Shown: in pieces, positions 34,301 to 43,190 of the stretch | Layout: every line of letters begins with the position of its first letter | Position numbering within the stretch: the stretch's first letter is position 1 | Assembly (NCBI GenBank): GCA_016720745.1 | Contig: JADKKA010000012.1 | Coordinates: 1 to 44,634, forward strand | Source of the DNA: Chitinophagaceae bacterium | GTDB taxonomy: Bacteria; Bacteroidota; Bacteroidia; Chitinophagales; Chitinophagaceae | DNA: 44,634 nucleotides | Direction: 5' to 3' | The notes under the pieces: generated by a model | Database searches by the model: none | The model's input: only the letters and a program-made list of their open reading frames with translations | Told to the model about the DNA's origin: nothing | Translations under genes and position numbers: made by a program

Positions 34301-37025
34301 CCTGCCGGTTGGCACAAATGTTCCCCATACATTCAACTACGACCTGCCCCCGTCTTTAACAGGCACGAGATATTTTTATGTGATTGCCAATTACGACAGC
34401 CTCTTCAAAGAAACCAATCAAACCAATAACATCAGCGTCGCCGCCACTTTATCTGTAACCGCTGCCCCACCCGCTGATTTGATTGTCAGTTCTGTTCTGC
34501 CACAGGATTCTGTTTTGTTACAATCACCGGCCCTGTTTAAATATACCGTTATCAATAGCGGAACAGGACCTACAATAGGTAACTGGACCGATAGCTTATT
34601 CATCAGTTGCAGCCCGGTTTTTAATGCTGCTACTGCGAAGTTTGTAACAAAGCGTACACAAACAAGGGTGGTCCCCTCCGGAGGTAACTATACGGACTCG
34701 TTTACCTATACCATTCCGAAAATGAGTTACGAGATCAATAACTGTTTTCCGCAGCAGACCTATGCCCCCGGATACTTTTTTGTAAAAACAAATGCCGATA
34801 ACGGAGCTTATGAGGGCGGTGCCAACAGTAATAATACAACGGCAAGTACCAATCGGGTGATCATCAACCCACTGGTAGATCATCTGATGGTATCGGCTTC
34901 CATGAACAGGGATACCGTATCACTTGGCAGTCCATTTTCTGCTTCCTGGAAAGTAAAAAACACCGGGTATAAACCATTCTCATCGTACTATTATTTTTAT
35001 GAAGATGGTATCTTCTTTTCACCCGATTCTATCATCAATGCCAATGATGTACAGGCATTGGGGTACCGGAATTTTAATACCATCAACCGGAATGACAGTC
35101 TGGTAACTTCAACATCACTATTGCCCCCGGATGTACCTGCCGGGGACTACTATGTGATTGTAAAATCAAATTACTCCAACCGGATTCTGGGCGAAAAAAT
35201 ACTGGGCAACAACAATGATTTTGTCCGGGATATCAGCGGTCAGGCGAAGAAGATACACCTGATCAGGCCCCCGCTTCCTGATCTGGTGGACAGCATTATT
35301 TCGGTGCCTGCTTCAGTTATCATGGGACAACCCTTTACGGTCGTTTACAAGATCACCAATATTGGTCCTGCAGCTACATTTCCGGGAGGATGGAAAAACG
35401 ATTTAACCTTATCAACGGATTTCGAACCGGAAGTGGGTGACCGGTTAGTTTCCAGCAAAACCAGAACAACAGCATTGGCTGCAGGAGCATCGTTTCTTGA
35501 TACCGTTACCTGTACCATGCCCACCAACATAGCACCCGGAAATTATGTGTTGATCGGCAGGGCCAATGCCAATAATGCTATTCCGGAAATCACTAAAACT
35601 AACAATCTGGGTTTCGGATTTATAGAAGCACAAATGCCGGATTCAACTGATCTTATTGTGGAGAATATTATGCAACCGGACACCGTGTACCTGGGTTACA
35701 CAATTGACACCGCCAAATGGGTGGTTAAGAATATTTCAAGTGCCCGCGTAAGGGGCTGGGTCACCGATGGTATCTACCTTTCATCTGGCAATCTGCTGGA
35801 CTCAACCGCGACTTTGCTGAGCTCCAAAAAACGCTTTATAGATTTATTGCCATTTGAAACAGATACTCCGCTGCTGACACCGATGGTAACAACTGCTTCA
35901 GAAGGCCATTATAATTTACTGGTAAAAACAGACCTGCTGAATAATATCATTGAACTGGATAAAACAAATAATACCAGCGTCTCTCCCACTCCTATTTATG
36001 TAAAAGCAAAAGAACTGAAGCTGGATATTCCGGAACTGAATACACTTCAAACCATTAACAGATATTACAAACTGCGGATACCCGATTCCCTGCAGGGATC
36101 TACTATTCTTGTTACACTGAAAACAGACGATTCCCTGCTGGTAAGAAATGAAATGTTCATCGGCGGCGGATTTGTCCCTACTCCGGCCAATTACGATTAC
36201 AGGTTTGAAATACCGAACTATGGCAACCAGCAAATTGTATTAAGTGAGGTTAGTGATTCCGTTTATTATATCATGTACCGCTGCGTTTCTGCCAATCCCC
36301 CGCTGCAGGATATTACACTCAAAGCTATAGTGCTGCCATTCTCCATCCTGAGTGTTCAAACCAACAGCGGAGGTAATATCGGAAATGTAACCGTACGGAT
36401 AAGAGGTTCTTTGTTCAGGGATAGCATGATCGCCAAACTGAGCAATGGAACAACGACTATTTATGCTTCTGCGGTGTATTATACCAATAATACGCAGGTA
36501 TACGCCACCTTCCCCTTACAGGGCAAACCGATTGGCATTTATGACCTGACACTTATTAAGCCCGATGCTTCCACAGCGGTTTTACCCAATGGATTTTCTA
36601 TTGTCACAGGTAATAATGGCGGACTGATAACAGGTGGTGGTCCTAATACGGGTCCGGGTAATGGCAATGCACCCGGTTGCGACCCGGGTGCTGCCAGTGG
36701 ATTAAACTCACAACTGGTAGTGGATCTCATTGTACCTGCCAAAGTGGTCAGGGGCAGACCTGTAGTGATTATTATCAACTTCAGTAACCCCACCAATTTC
36801 GATTTACCGGTGCAGTCAAGGGTATTATACAATGATGAGGATGTGAAGATGGCATTTACCAAAGCTGGCATTCCAACCGGTACTTCCACACTGTACCTGG
36901 AATTTTCTGAATCGGGAGGACCTCCGGGCATTATCAGACCCGGTGGAGGGGGATCCATCATCATCCATTGTTTTGCACCACCACAGGTCCCTGAAGACAG
37001 ATCAGTATTGTTTAAACTTCAATAA
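31266..37025 (+). CDS. Giant CARDB surface protein, part 4: PKD/FN3-like modules, eight CARDB domains
   Basis: This uninterrupted 1919-codon part carries Ig/PKD-like modules (to about residue 360) and an FN3-like module (LRLSWLPGINNVNYDLYVWD). Eight CARDB domains follow, each starting P-D-L-x-V-type (for example PDLVISELLAPPTATSGQTI, PDLRVDSIF, TDLIVENIM) and containing the V-K-N-x-G turn. A TIG/IPT-like domain (about GNVTVRIRGSLFRDSMIAKL) and a C-terminal beta domain complete it. The repaired protein is about 2915 residues. It has a signal peptide but no T9SS tail. It ends 19 bp before the RHS gene and is probably its partner. Such CARDB proteins are cell-surface adhesion-type proteins. Confidence 0.9.
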   Translation: MHRIQLSRWDTAGTRAVQLVLSNEAGSSAPKQRSVVVSGTPPSRTPVIFNFARTLSVDSVLQSASLQWFRNDTVINGATNSSYYAGLAGNYTLKYKNDCGYGPPSNVFNFPADTISQTIIFPHTDTITLAPGLRIALPATASSGLPVFYQKISGPGNVVNDSLLLTAVGTIIIKALQPGDDLYSPALPVYDTIIVRKGNQIISFDSITSKIYPVATFPLTATSSVGLPVSFSIISGAATISNGNLNIAGAGTITVRATQSGDANYNAAIAVDRTFCVGVRTLTAITGITSPCFATYRYNTQKIAGANYVWTLSGGGILTTNNDTAWVQWQTAGTHTLTVKANSSCDPEYTNLQQLNITTSNNTTIGAVSGMFPVDGIVDQQLPLRLSWLPGINNVNYDLYVWDSAATEPLVPYVSNISDIAYTLPRNAPFPYNKTYKWKVVAKNPCAQLAGPIQHFRLIPLPDLVISELLAPPTATSGQTISISWKVTNIGPGKTLPDQSWVDGIYFALDTVPYVNLANPVPFPSSWSQLTAAGRPLLVGKKTRPAALDSGQFYTNSIDFTLPLSYNFPVYVYGIAANNGAIYRILQASNANDTTRAANQIIITEPPVPDLRVDSIFTTASIFSGSTMNVTYKVKNYGVLTPAGGYWVDSFFISQNPLFDRNQCIPLNAPKTNGSYYPFALGASASNNVQLNADSSVTKSQQVVIPNFIFGTWFIYVKTNAGTTSGNFIYEGALNNNNVNQALLQIYLTPTPKLTVSALNVPVTTASTTQPIGVNWTIKNDGFRDNIEKNRGHYITMGTCFVPCSPPRANCVATIASVTRDSVVFGGSYWIDRVYLSTDSTGLNIANATLVKEVKHGTENSGVYQDAGGPLFSFVSCPAAAFGNINVANEIKPGADYAKAENFTIPSTLQPGTYYVYVYTNPTKKVFEYPGTPQIRRSSIPISIQRPDAVVSTIDCPPTASGGQTILINYNVLNNGPGAVFNHQRKDRLYISNNPSYDGTAQLLSTQTFTESLPVGTNVPHTFNYDLPPSLTGTRYFYVIANYDSLFKETNQTNNISVAATLSVTAAPPADLIVSSVLPQDSVLLQSPALFKYTVINSGTGPTIGNWTDSLFISCSPVFNAATAKFVTKRTQTRVVPSGGNYTDSFTYTIPKMSYEINNCFPQQTYAPGYFFVKTNADNGAYEGGANSNNTTASTNRVIINPLVDHLMVSASMNRDTVSLGSPFSASWKVKNTGYKPFSSYYYFYEDGIFFSPDSIINANDVQALGYRNFNTINRNDSLVTSTSLLPPDVPAGDYYVIVKSNYSNRILGEKILGNNNDFVRDISGQAKKIHLIRPPLPDLVDSIISVPASVIMGQPFTVVYKITNIGPAATFPGGWKNDLTLSTDFEPEVGDRLVSSKTRTTALAAGASFLDTVTCTMPTNIAPGNYVLIGRANANNAIPEITKTNNLGFGFIEAQMPDSTDLIVENIMQPDTVYLGYTIDTAKWVVKNISSARVRGWVTDGIYLSSGNLLDSTATLLSSKKRFIDLLPFETDTPLLTPMVTTASEGHYNLLVKTDLLNNIIELDKTNNTSVSPTPIYVKAKELKLDIPELNTLQTINRYYKLRIPDSLQGSTILVTLKTDDSLLVRNEMFIGGGFVPTPANYDYRFEIPNYGNQQIVLSEVSDSVYYIMYRCVSANPPLQDITLKAIVLPFSILSVQTNSGGNIGNVTVRIRGSLFRDSMIAKLSNGTTTIYASAVYYTNNTQVYATFPLQGKPIGIYDLTLIKPDASTAVLPNGFSIVTGNNGGLITGGGPNTGPGNGNAPGCDPGAASGLNSQLVVDLIVPAKVVRGRPVVIIINFSNPTNFDLPVQSRVLYNDEDVKMAFTKAGIPTGTSTLYLEFSESGGPPGIIRPGGGGSIIIHCFAPPQVPEDRSVLFKLQ

Positions 37026-37044
37026 AGCCAGCTAAATATATTTT

Positions 37045-37887
37045 ATGTATCGCCTGCAAAATATTTTTACCAGGAAGATTGGCAGTTACCGGATGGCGCT
37101 GCTGGTAATGTTTACTGTCAGTTGCCTGGCCTCACAGGGTCAGAACCTGAACAATCCCAATAAGCGGGGTCCATTAAGTACCCAGGTAAATACTTTAAGT
37201 GGAAACTTATTCATTCCCCGTACCGATTTGTATGTACCGGCCAGGGGCTTTAACATGAATATCCGCTTTAACTATAATAGTTTTTTGTTCACAGAAGAAT
37301 ATGGATATGGCAAAGGATGGACTTTTGAATACAATATCCGCTACAGACATGATACAACACCCGGCACAAGACTGATCCTATGGGGTGACGGAAGAGAAGA
37401 CCAATATGACTCCATCCCCGGCGGTGGTTATAAAACACCCCTTGGATTCTTCAATACACTTTCACAATATCAGCCCAATAAGTATGTGCTGACTGAATTA
37501 AACGGAGCGAAATACTTCTTCGATAATTCGGTACACAAAAGGATCACCCGGATGGAAGAACCAAATGGGAATTTCATCAATTTCACCTATACAGATACCC
37601 TGCTCAGCAGCATGACCAATGCCTCCGGACAAAGCATCAGTTTTAATTATGATCCGCAGGGAAGGCTGGCATCCCTGGTGGATGCGATTAGCTCACCCAG
37701 CAGGACATTCACCTATTCCTATGACACCGGTGGCAACCTAAAGGAAGTGACAGACCCCCTGGGCAACAAATACAAATACACTTACCTGATCAATGGGCCC
37801 ATGAAATCAGTGGCCGATAAGAATAATAATAAGGTAGATATCATTTACTTCCCCCGATTGGACCACCCGGGAGCTGATCGGCTGTAA
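37045..37887 (+). CDS. T9SS-exported RHS/YD-repeat protein, part 1: signal peptide and N-terminal domain
   Basis: The gene starts at 37045, 19 bp after the CARDB gene, with a signal peptide (MALLVMFTVSCLASQGQ region). The N-terminal RHS-type domain (NTLSGNLFIPRTDLYVPARG, then FNYNS and GKGWTFEYNIRY) is followed by the first YD repeats (SFNYDPQGRLASLVDA, FTYSYDTGGNLKEVTDPLGN). The last 15 residues are out of frame. One C too many in the run at 37851-37855 moves the frame, after which IIYFPDWTTRELIG continues. RHS proteins form a hollow beta shell around a C-terminal passenger. Confidence 0.88.
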   Translation: MYRLQNIFTRKIGSYRMALLVMFTVSCLASQGQNLNNPNKRGPLSTQVNTLSGNLFIPRTDLYVPARGFNMNIRFNYNSFLFTEEYGYGKGWTFEYNIRYRHDTTPGTRLILWGDGREDQYDSIPGGGYKTPLGFFNTLSQYQPNKYVLTELNGAKYFFDNSVHKRITRMEEPNGNFINFTYTDTLLSSMTNASGQSISFNYDPQGRLASLVDAISSPSRTFTYSYDTGGNLKEVTDPLGNKYKYTYLINGPMKSVADKNNNKVDIIYFPRLDHPGADRL

Positions 37888-39952
37888 TAAAAGACTGAGC
37901 TTCTCCTATGATACACTATCCAAAACCACCTTTGTAACCGATCACCTCAGCACCGGCAACCAGGTAACAAAATACAAATACAAGACAGTCGGGAATATCT
38001 CCTGGGTCACTTCCATGTCGGGCAACTGCTGTGGTTTCAATATGAGTTATGATTACGACGATCAAGGCAACCAGATTAAAATGACCGATGCCAACGGACA
38101 GGTATATACTTATACCTACGATGCATTTGGCAATATGCTTACCGCAAAAGACCCACTGAATCAAATCAGCACCTATACTTATACAACTGATTTTAAAAAG
38201 ATCAGCAGTTTTAAGGATCCAAAAGGAAATCTTTATAATATCAGTTATGACAGTCGTGGCAATATGACACAAATGGTAGCCCCGGGCAATCTTATTTATA
38301 CGGCCACCTACAATTCCAACGGTGACATTATTTCCAGCACCGATCCAAAAGGGAATACTTATACTTACAACTACGATAGTTATGGCAACCCGGTTAATGT
38401 TACCGGCCCCAACGGTTATCAGGCCATTTTGTCTTTTGATGCCAGGGGCAACCTCCTCTCTTATACCGATGCAAGAGGGAATATATCTTCCGCAGAGTAT
38501 GATATCCTGAGCCGCTTGAAAAAAATAACCGACCCCATCAACAATAATATCCAGGTCACTTATGATGCTTCAGGTAATCCGGTTATTGTTAAAAATGAAA
38601 ACAACGAAACAACAGCACTGAATTTTGATGCCAGCAACCGGCTGGTTAATATAACCGGGCCTACCGGTAATCAATCAAGTTTTACCTATGACGGGATGGA
38701 TAATCTTATATCGGCCAAAAATGCATTGGGACATGAACTCAAACTGAATTATGATCACAGGAACAGGTTGAAGGGAATAAAAGATCCGGAAAATAACAAT
38801 ACAGCTTTTACATATGATGGAAATGGTAATATCATATCAGCGAGTTTACCCAATGGCCGCCAGGTGAATATTACTTATGATGCCCTCAACCGGATCACGG
38901 CTATCAGCGACGCCACCAGTACGATTGCCAGCTATGCGTATGATAAAAACGGGAATGTGACCAGTTATACCAACGCAACTGGTGCCAATACCACGGCTTC
39001 CTATGACAGTCTTGACCGCGTGAAGAGCATCACCGATCCATTAGGGAACAGTACTTATTTTACTTATGATAAAAACGATAATATTATTTCAATAACTGAC
39101 CGGGAAGGTCATATCAGTCTGTATACTTATGACAGCCTGAACCGGGTAAAAACATTTACCGACAATAATGGATTTGTTATCGCAGTGGGATATGACACAG
39201 AAAGCAATATCAGTTCGCTGACTGACCAGAATAACAATACGACGACTTATACCTACGACAGTCTGAACAGGAGAAAGCGCATGACTTTCCCCGATGGTAA
39301 ATATGTTGAATTCACATACGACAAGGAAAGTAATATCACTGCCATCAGGCGTACCGATGCCACTGTCATTACAATGCAGTATGACACGCTGAACAGAGTA
39401 GTAAGCCGGACCATGCCCGATGGAGAGGTGCACAGCTATACTTATGACAAATTGAACCGGGTACTTACGGCCAATAACCTGAATGGTACGGTGAGCTATA
39501 CTTACGACCCACTGAACCGGGTGACTTCCGAAAATTATGACGGAAGAACTGTTCAATACCGCTACAGCATCAGTGGCAGAACACAGACCACTGTTTATCC
39601 TGACAGTACAACAGTCATTAAACAATTTGATACCCGCAACCGGCTCACCAGGATTTTAAAAGACAGTGCCACGGTGGCCGAATACAGTTATAACAATGCC
39701 AACCAGCTGACGCAAAGAAATTTTAATAACGGAGTGATCAGCAATATGCAATATGATTTTGCCAACCGGCTCAGTAGCCTGACCACTACTGCTGCGAGCG
39801 GGATTATACAAAACAGCCAGTTTACTTACAATAAAGAATACCAGAAGACAGCCATCACCCGGAACAATAACCCATCCCTCTCCGAGCAGTTTACCTATGA
39901 TAATGGCTACCGGCTTACCAATTATAAAGAGGCCCTGCGGGCAGCCCGGTAA
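37856..39952 (+). CDS. RHS/YD-repeat protein, part 2: YD-repeat shell
   Basis: This part consists almost wholly of YD repeats of about 21 residues (G-N-x-x-x-x-x-D-x-x-x-x-x-x-x-Y-x-Y-D-x-x-x-R/N), about thirty copies, for example YTYDAFGNMLTAKDPLNQ and ITYDALNRITAISDATS. It builds the wall of the RHS shell. The repeats are strongly diverged from each other, so they are old. The last residues (YKEALRAAR) are out of frame. A base lost from the GG run at 39931-39932 gives YKEGPAGSPVIQNSYTYDAV and continues in the next part. Confidence 0.88.
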   Translation, partial: DWTTRELIGCNKRLSFSYDTLSKTTFVTDHLSTGNQVTKYKYKTVGNISWVTSMSGNCCGFNMSYDYDDQGNQIKMTDANGQVYTYTYDAFGNMLTAKDPLNQISTYTYTTDFKKISSFKDPKGNLYNISYDSRGNMTQMVAPGNLIYTATYNSNGDIISSTDPKGNTYTYNYDSYGNPVNVTGPNGYQAILSFDARGNLLSYTDARGNISSAEYDILSRLKKITDPINNNIQVTYDASGNPVIVKNENNETTALNFDASNRLVNITGPTGNQSSFTYDGMDNLISAKNALGHELKLNYDHRNRLKGIKDPENNNTAFTYDGNGNIISASLPNGRQVNITYDALNRITAISDATSTIASYAYDKNGNVTSYTNATGANTTASYDSLDRVKSITDPLGNSTYFTYDKNDNIISITDREGHISLYTYDSLNRVKTFTDNNGFVIAVGYDTESNISSLTDQNNNTTTYTYDSLNRRKRMTFPDGKYVEFTYDKESNITAIRRTDATVITMQYDTLNRVVSRTMPDGEVHSYTYDKLNRVLTANNLNGTVSYTYDPLNRVTSENYDGRTVQYRYSISGRTQTTVYPDSTTVIKQFDTRNRLTRILKDSATVAEYSYNNANQLTQRNFNNGVISNMQYDFANRLSSLTTTAASGIIQNSQFTYNKEYQKTAITRNNNPSLSEQFTYDNGYRLTNYKEALRAAR

Positions 39953-41583
39953 TACAAAATTCATATACTTATGATGCCGTAGGCAACCGGACAGCTGCCA
40001 ACCTGAACGGAGCGGCAACCACCTATACGATTAATAACCTGAATCAGCTCACTGCTGTAAACAGTACCAGTTTCAGTTTTGATGACCGGGGAAATCTTAC
40101 TTACGACGGAAATTTCTACAAAACTTATGACACAGAGAATCGCCTGATAAAAGATTCCTCCTCCCCTTCTTCAGTGATTACCTATGGATATGATGCCATC
40201 AACAGACGCATCATTAAAAGCATCAACGGGAATACTTTAAAATACACTTATAGCGGAGCTGCCCCAATTGAAGAAAGAAATAGCAGCAATGTAATATTGA
40301 CCCGTACGGTATTCAATGGCTTTTTATCGCCCGTCATGAATGAAAAAGACGGGAATAAGTTCTATTACCACCCGAATGAACTGGGTTCTGTGGAAGCCAT
40401 TAGTAATAATAACGGAAGACTTACCGAAAGCTATCGTTATGATGTGTATGGAAAATTGTCAATGTATGACAGTTTGAATAATGCTCTGGCCGGATCTATG
40501 ACGGGCAACCGCTTTGGATTTACCGGCCAGGAGTATGACAGTGCCACAAACAGTTACCGCTTCTTTTACAGAAACTATTCGCCTGAAACCGGGTCTTCAC
40601 TCCAAAGGGATCTTATTGAATATGGAGATGGGATGGGTATGTACCAGTATGTGGGGAATAATCCGGCAAATGGGGTGGATGTATGGGGATTGGAGCAGAG
40701 TAGAGGCTGTGCTTATGATGCGTCGTTGGTATCGTCACCTGCGGGTATTGGTGGTGCTCTCTGGAAATTGGGAGTAGATAATGAAAAAGCCATGGAATTT
40801 CTTCAGGATAAAGGGGCAAGATTAAGGGACGCGGCAAAAGACTATAAAAAAGAAGCAATAGCTGCATATAGAGTAACAAAAAATGAGGTATTGCAGGCCA
40901 TAGAAGCCGGAAAATCTGGCAAAAGCTTCCTCTCTGAGTCAGAACTAATGACTTATGCAAATACATATGTTCAGAAAGGTCTTCAATATTTATCATATAC
41001 AAAACAAGCAGATGGAGTATCCGCGGCGGCAACCTTCCTTGCCAACTCAGCACCAACCCTTAAAACAATTGGAAAATATGCAGGTCCTGTTGGTTGGGGA
41101 ATCATAGCTTATGATATAGGCGATAACGGCATAAACACTTATGAATCTTATGTTACCGGGGATACTTATGGCACGACAATGAATGGCATTAAAACAATAG
41201 AATCTATTAATAACATTAATCCCTTTTTTGGAATAATTAATGGTGTTTCTGAACTAACAAGCGGTTATACTTTAACTGAAACCAGTGAATTATTAGGTGA
41301 TGATCTTACGTTTGGCGGCCTTTTTTCTTTGGGAAAAGGGTTTAGATCCGGTTGGGAATGGTATTATAATAATGATGATCTGCTCAATGTTTACCCAGCA
41401 GGAGAAGCAGGCTGCAATGAAAACGGCTCCCGCTTAAGGTATATAAGGGTTTATAATCCGGAAACAGGAAAGATGGAGATACTACTCACCTCCGACCCCA
41501 ACCTGATCAAAGGCCCGGATGGAGCACCAGACAAAGCCTGGATCAGTGTAAAAAAACATAATTCCCTATACCATCCTTTTTGA
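39934..41583 (+). CDS. RHS protein, part 3: RHS core, variable tip and start of secretion module
   Basis: The final repeats lead to the RHS-associated core (FYYHPNELGSVEAISNNNGR, YDVYGKLSMYD, NRFGFTGQEYDSATNSYRF, MYQYVGNNPANGVDVWGLE). After the core junction at about 40693 a tip of about 250 residues begins, of unknown family. It is helical, Lys-rich (LRDAAKDYKKEAIAAYRVTK), with an Ala/Gly-rich semi-hydrophobic segment (TIGKYAGPVGWGIIAYDIGD). In typical RHS toxins this is the effector position. It then changes into SDPNLIKGPDGAPDKAWIS, the entry of a surface-protein C-terminal module. After 41557 the end is out of frame, probably because of an extra A in the run at 41550-41556. Confidence 0.87.
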   Translation, partial: PAGSPVIQNSYTYDAVGNRTAANLNGAATTYTINNLNQLTAVNSTSFSFDDRGNLTYDGNFYKTYDTENRLIKDSSSPSSVITYGYDAINRRIIKSINGNTLKYTYSGAAPIEERNSSNVILTRTVFNGFLSPVMNEKDGNKFYYHPNELGSVEAISNNNGRLTESYRYDVYGKLSMYDSLNNALAGSMTGNRFGFTGQEYDSATNSYRFFYRNYSPETGSSLQRDLIEYGDGMGMYQYVGNNPANGVDVWGLEQSRGCAYDASLVSSPAGIGGALWKLGVDNEKAMEFLQDKGARLRDAAKDYKKEAIAAYRVTKNEVLQAIEAGKSGKSFLSESELMTYANTYVQKGLQYLSYTKQADGVSAAATFLANSAPTLKTIGKYAGPVGWGIIAYDIGDNGINTYESYVTGDTYGTTMNGIKTIESINNINPFFGIINGVSELTSGYTLTETSELLGDDLTFGGLFSLGKGFRSGWEWYYNNDDLLNVYPAGEAGCNENGSRLRYIRVYNPETGKMEILLTSDPNLIKGPDGAPDKAWISVKKHNSLYHPF

Positions 41584-42366
41584 AAATGATACCACTGCTA
41601 CTGCCCCGGTACAATACCTGAGGATTAGTTCACCGCTGGAACCGAAACAGGATGCTGCTACCCTTGAATTGGGAGATGTGGGATTCAATAATTTTTCATT
41701 TGAAATCCCAAAAGGGTAATTCATTCTACTATCAGCGATTAGATGCCAGATTCCACTGGTTTGTTTATTGATATGACCGCAGGCTATGATATTGTGACCA
41801 ATAATATTTTCTGGGAGTTCCAGGCCATTGACCCCATTACCCTGCTTCCCCCTGAAGACCCGCTGGCTGGTTTTGTATTTGTACAGGATACCCTGAATCC
41901 CGAATACGGACATGGTTTTGTCAACTTTACCATCAAACCCCGGCAGGATGCACAAACACTGGATACGATCGGTGCCAGAGCCTTTATTGTATTTGACCAG
42001 AATGATACCATCCCTACCAATATCCATAAGAATACGATCGATGCGGTGGCACCGGTGAGTCAGATCAACACCATTACCAGCATTAGTACGAATCCCATCA
42101 CGCTTAGCTGGACTGGCGCTGATGATGCCAACGGCAGCGGTATTGATTATTATACAGTATATGTTTCCAACCGACCAGCTGAATTACAATGTGTTGTTTC
42201 CGCAAATACGCAGAACGGATACCACATTCAGTTTACCACCCGGTTTGAATTACTGTTTCTTTGTGCTGGCAACGGACCGGGCTGGAAATACAGAACTATT
42301 GCGGCAAGGTGTTACCCAGTGCTCTTCAATTGGCAATGCCTTACCGGTTACCCTGCTTTATTTTAA
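41558..42366 (+). CDS. RHS protein, part 4: beta module and FN3-like domain before the T9SS tail
   Basis: Three joined frames encode one region: 41558-41719 (IPYTILFENDTTATAPVQ, LELGDVGFNNFSFEIPKG), a short piece around NSFYYQRLDA, and the frame from 41743 to about 42168 (DSTGLFIDMTAGYDI, DPITLLPPEDPLAGFVF, GHGFVNFTIKPRQDA, ARAFIVFDQND, NTIDAVAPVSQI). This is a common module near the end of large secreted proteins in many phyla. An FN3-like stretch (SWTGADDANGSGIDYYTVYV) follows. Frame breaks lie near 41715, 41748 and 42168. The ending SNRPAELQCVV and beyond is out of frame. Confidence 0.78.
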
Positions 42367-42601
42367 CGGCACCAATGAAGGCAAAAACAACTTACTGAAA
42401 TGGGCTACAGCTTCAGAGCAGAACAGCAAAGAATTCCGACTGGAAAGATCACTAAATGGAACTGACTTCAGTCAGATAGCCGTACTCCCTGCAGCCGGCA
42501 ACAGCGTTTCAGAAAAACGTTATCAATACACCGATCAGCGGATTGACCGCCTCAATAGCCGGGTCAGCGTTCCACCGGCTCAAACAGGTAGATATCGATG
42601 A
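42122..42601 (+). CDS. RHS protein, part 5: end of FN3-like domain
   Basis: From about 42168 this frame reads STDQLNYNVLFPQIRRTD, CFFVLATDRAGNTELLRQ and then ALPVTLLYFNGTNEGKNNL with LLKWATASEQNSKEFRLERS. These are the typical final residues of an FN3-like domain followed by the linker commonly found just before a T9SS tail. The last 20 residues (SRVSVPPAQTGRYR) are out of frame. The frame shifts near 42560 into HRLKQVDIDERSKYSNIVRL of the last part. Confidence 0.78.
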   Translation: MMPTAAVLIIIQYMFPTDQLNYNVLFPQIRRTDTTFSLPPGLNYCFFVLATDRAGNTELLRQGVTQCSSIGNALPVTLLYFNGTNEGKNNLLKWATASEQNSKEFRLERSLNGTDFSQIAVLPAAGNSVSEKRYQYTDQRIDRLNSRVSVPPAQTGRYR

Positions 42602-42884
42602 GCGGTCGAAGTATTCGAATATTGTCCGGTTGAATTATAATAAAGATGGCAACCAACCGACGATTGTTTACCCGAACCCGACCAAAGGTGTTATCAATAT
42701 TTTAGTAGGCGATCTTTCAGTGATTGGCAAGGAAGCAATCATCAGTGATATGAATGGAAGAGTCCTGAAGAAAGTCATTATCACGGCTGCTAACCAGCAT
42801 ATTGATCTCAGCACTTATCCAAATGGATTGTACCTGATCAGGCTGAGCAATGATGAGGTATTAAAAGTGGTGAAACAGCAATAA
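42543..42884 (+). CDS. RHS protein, part 6: T9SS type A sorting domain
   Basis: The C-terminus carries the Por secretion tail: IVYPNPTKGVINI, then a beta-rich stretch, and the closing GLYLIRLSNDEVLKVVKQ. It directs export through the Type IX system and anchoring to or release from the outer membrane. From about 42561 the reading is in frame; the first residues are not. The RHS protein as a whole (37045-42884, repaired about 1945 residues) is therefore predicted to be displayed on or released from the cell surface by T9SS, a system restricted to Bacteroidota. Confidence 0.88.
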   Translation: MTASIAGSAFHRLKQVDIDERSKYSNIVRLNYNKDGNQPTIVYPNPTKGVINILVGDLSVIGKEAIISDMNGRVLKKVIITAANQHIDLSTYPNGLYLIRLSNDEVLKVVKQQ

Positions 42885-42915
42885 TAATCCTGTAGAATAG
42901 AAGTTCATTTTGTTT

Positions 42916-42944
42916 AATGGCCGCCGGGTTTTCCGGCGGCCATT
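42916..42944 (+). terminator. Strong hairpin after the RHS gene
   Basis: A perfect 12-bp stem (AATGGCCGCCGG / CCGGCGGCCATT) with a 5-nt loop GTTTT lies 31 bp after the RHS stop codon. The T-run behind it is weak (GCTTTA). It is the best terminator candidate of the window and closes the CARDB-RHS operon. Confidence 0.8.
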
Positions 42945-43190
42945 GCTTTACACGAACTCAGGATGCAATCATTTACCGTTTATTAATATAAAATCCGGTT
43001 GCTTCAAGCGACTGAGGTTCCAGCGAAAAAACAGGCTTATGCAAGCATAGAGCCGGATAAATGCCGAAAGAAATCGGCGCCTATAGTTTGGTTTTTTATG
43101 GAAGCTGTCTAACGATGGAACAGGCCTAACTTATCCATCAACCCACTCGTTCTTTTGGTAGTCACCTCCCTCTCAACCTGACAGGTAAAT
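42945..43190. other. Region without a gene between convergent units
   Basis: No open frame is supported. A small hairpin GCCGA/TCGGC (43061-43076) is followed by a T-rich stretch on the plus strand. An ACCTGACAGGT palindrome at about 43176-43186 resembles the TCACC/GGTGA hairpin at about 23793-23809. Confidence 0.45.

Noticed and set aside
43061..43090. Second terminator after the RHS gene (GCCGA/TCGGC hairpin)
   Set aside because: The stem is only 5 bp, a perfect 12-bp hairpin already lies closer to the stop codon, and the T-run is displaced by 16 bp.
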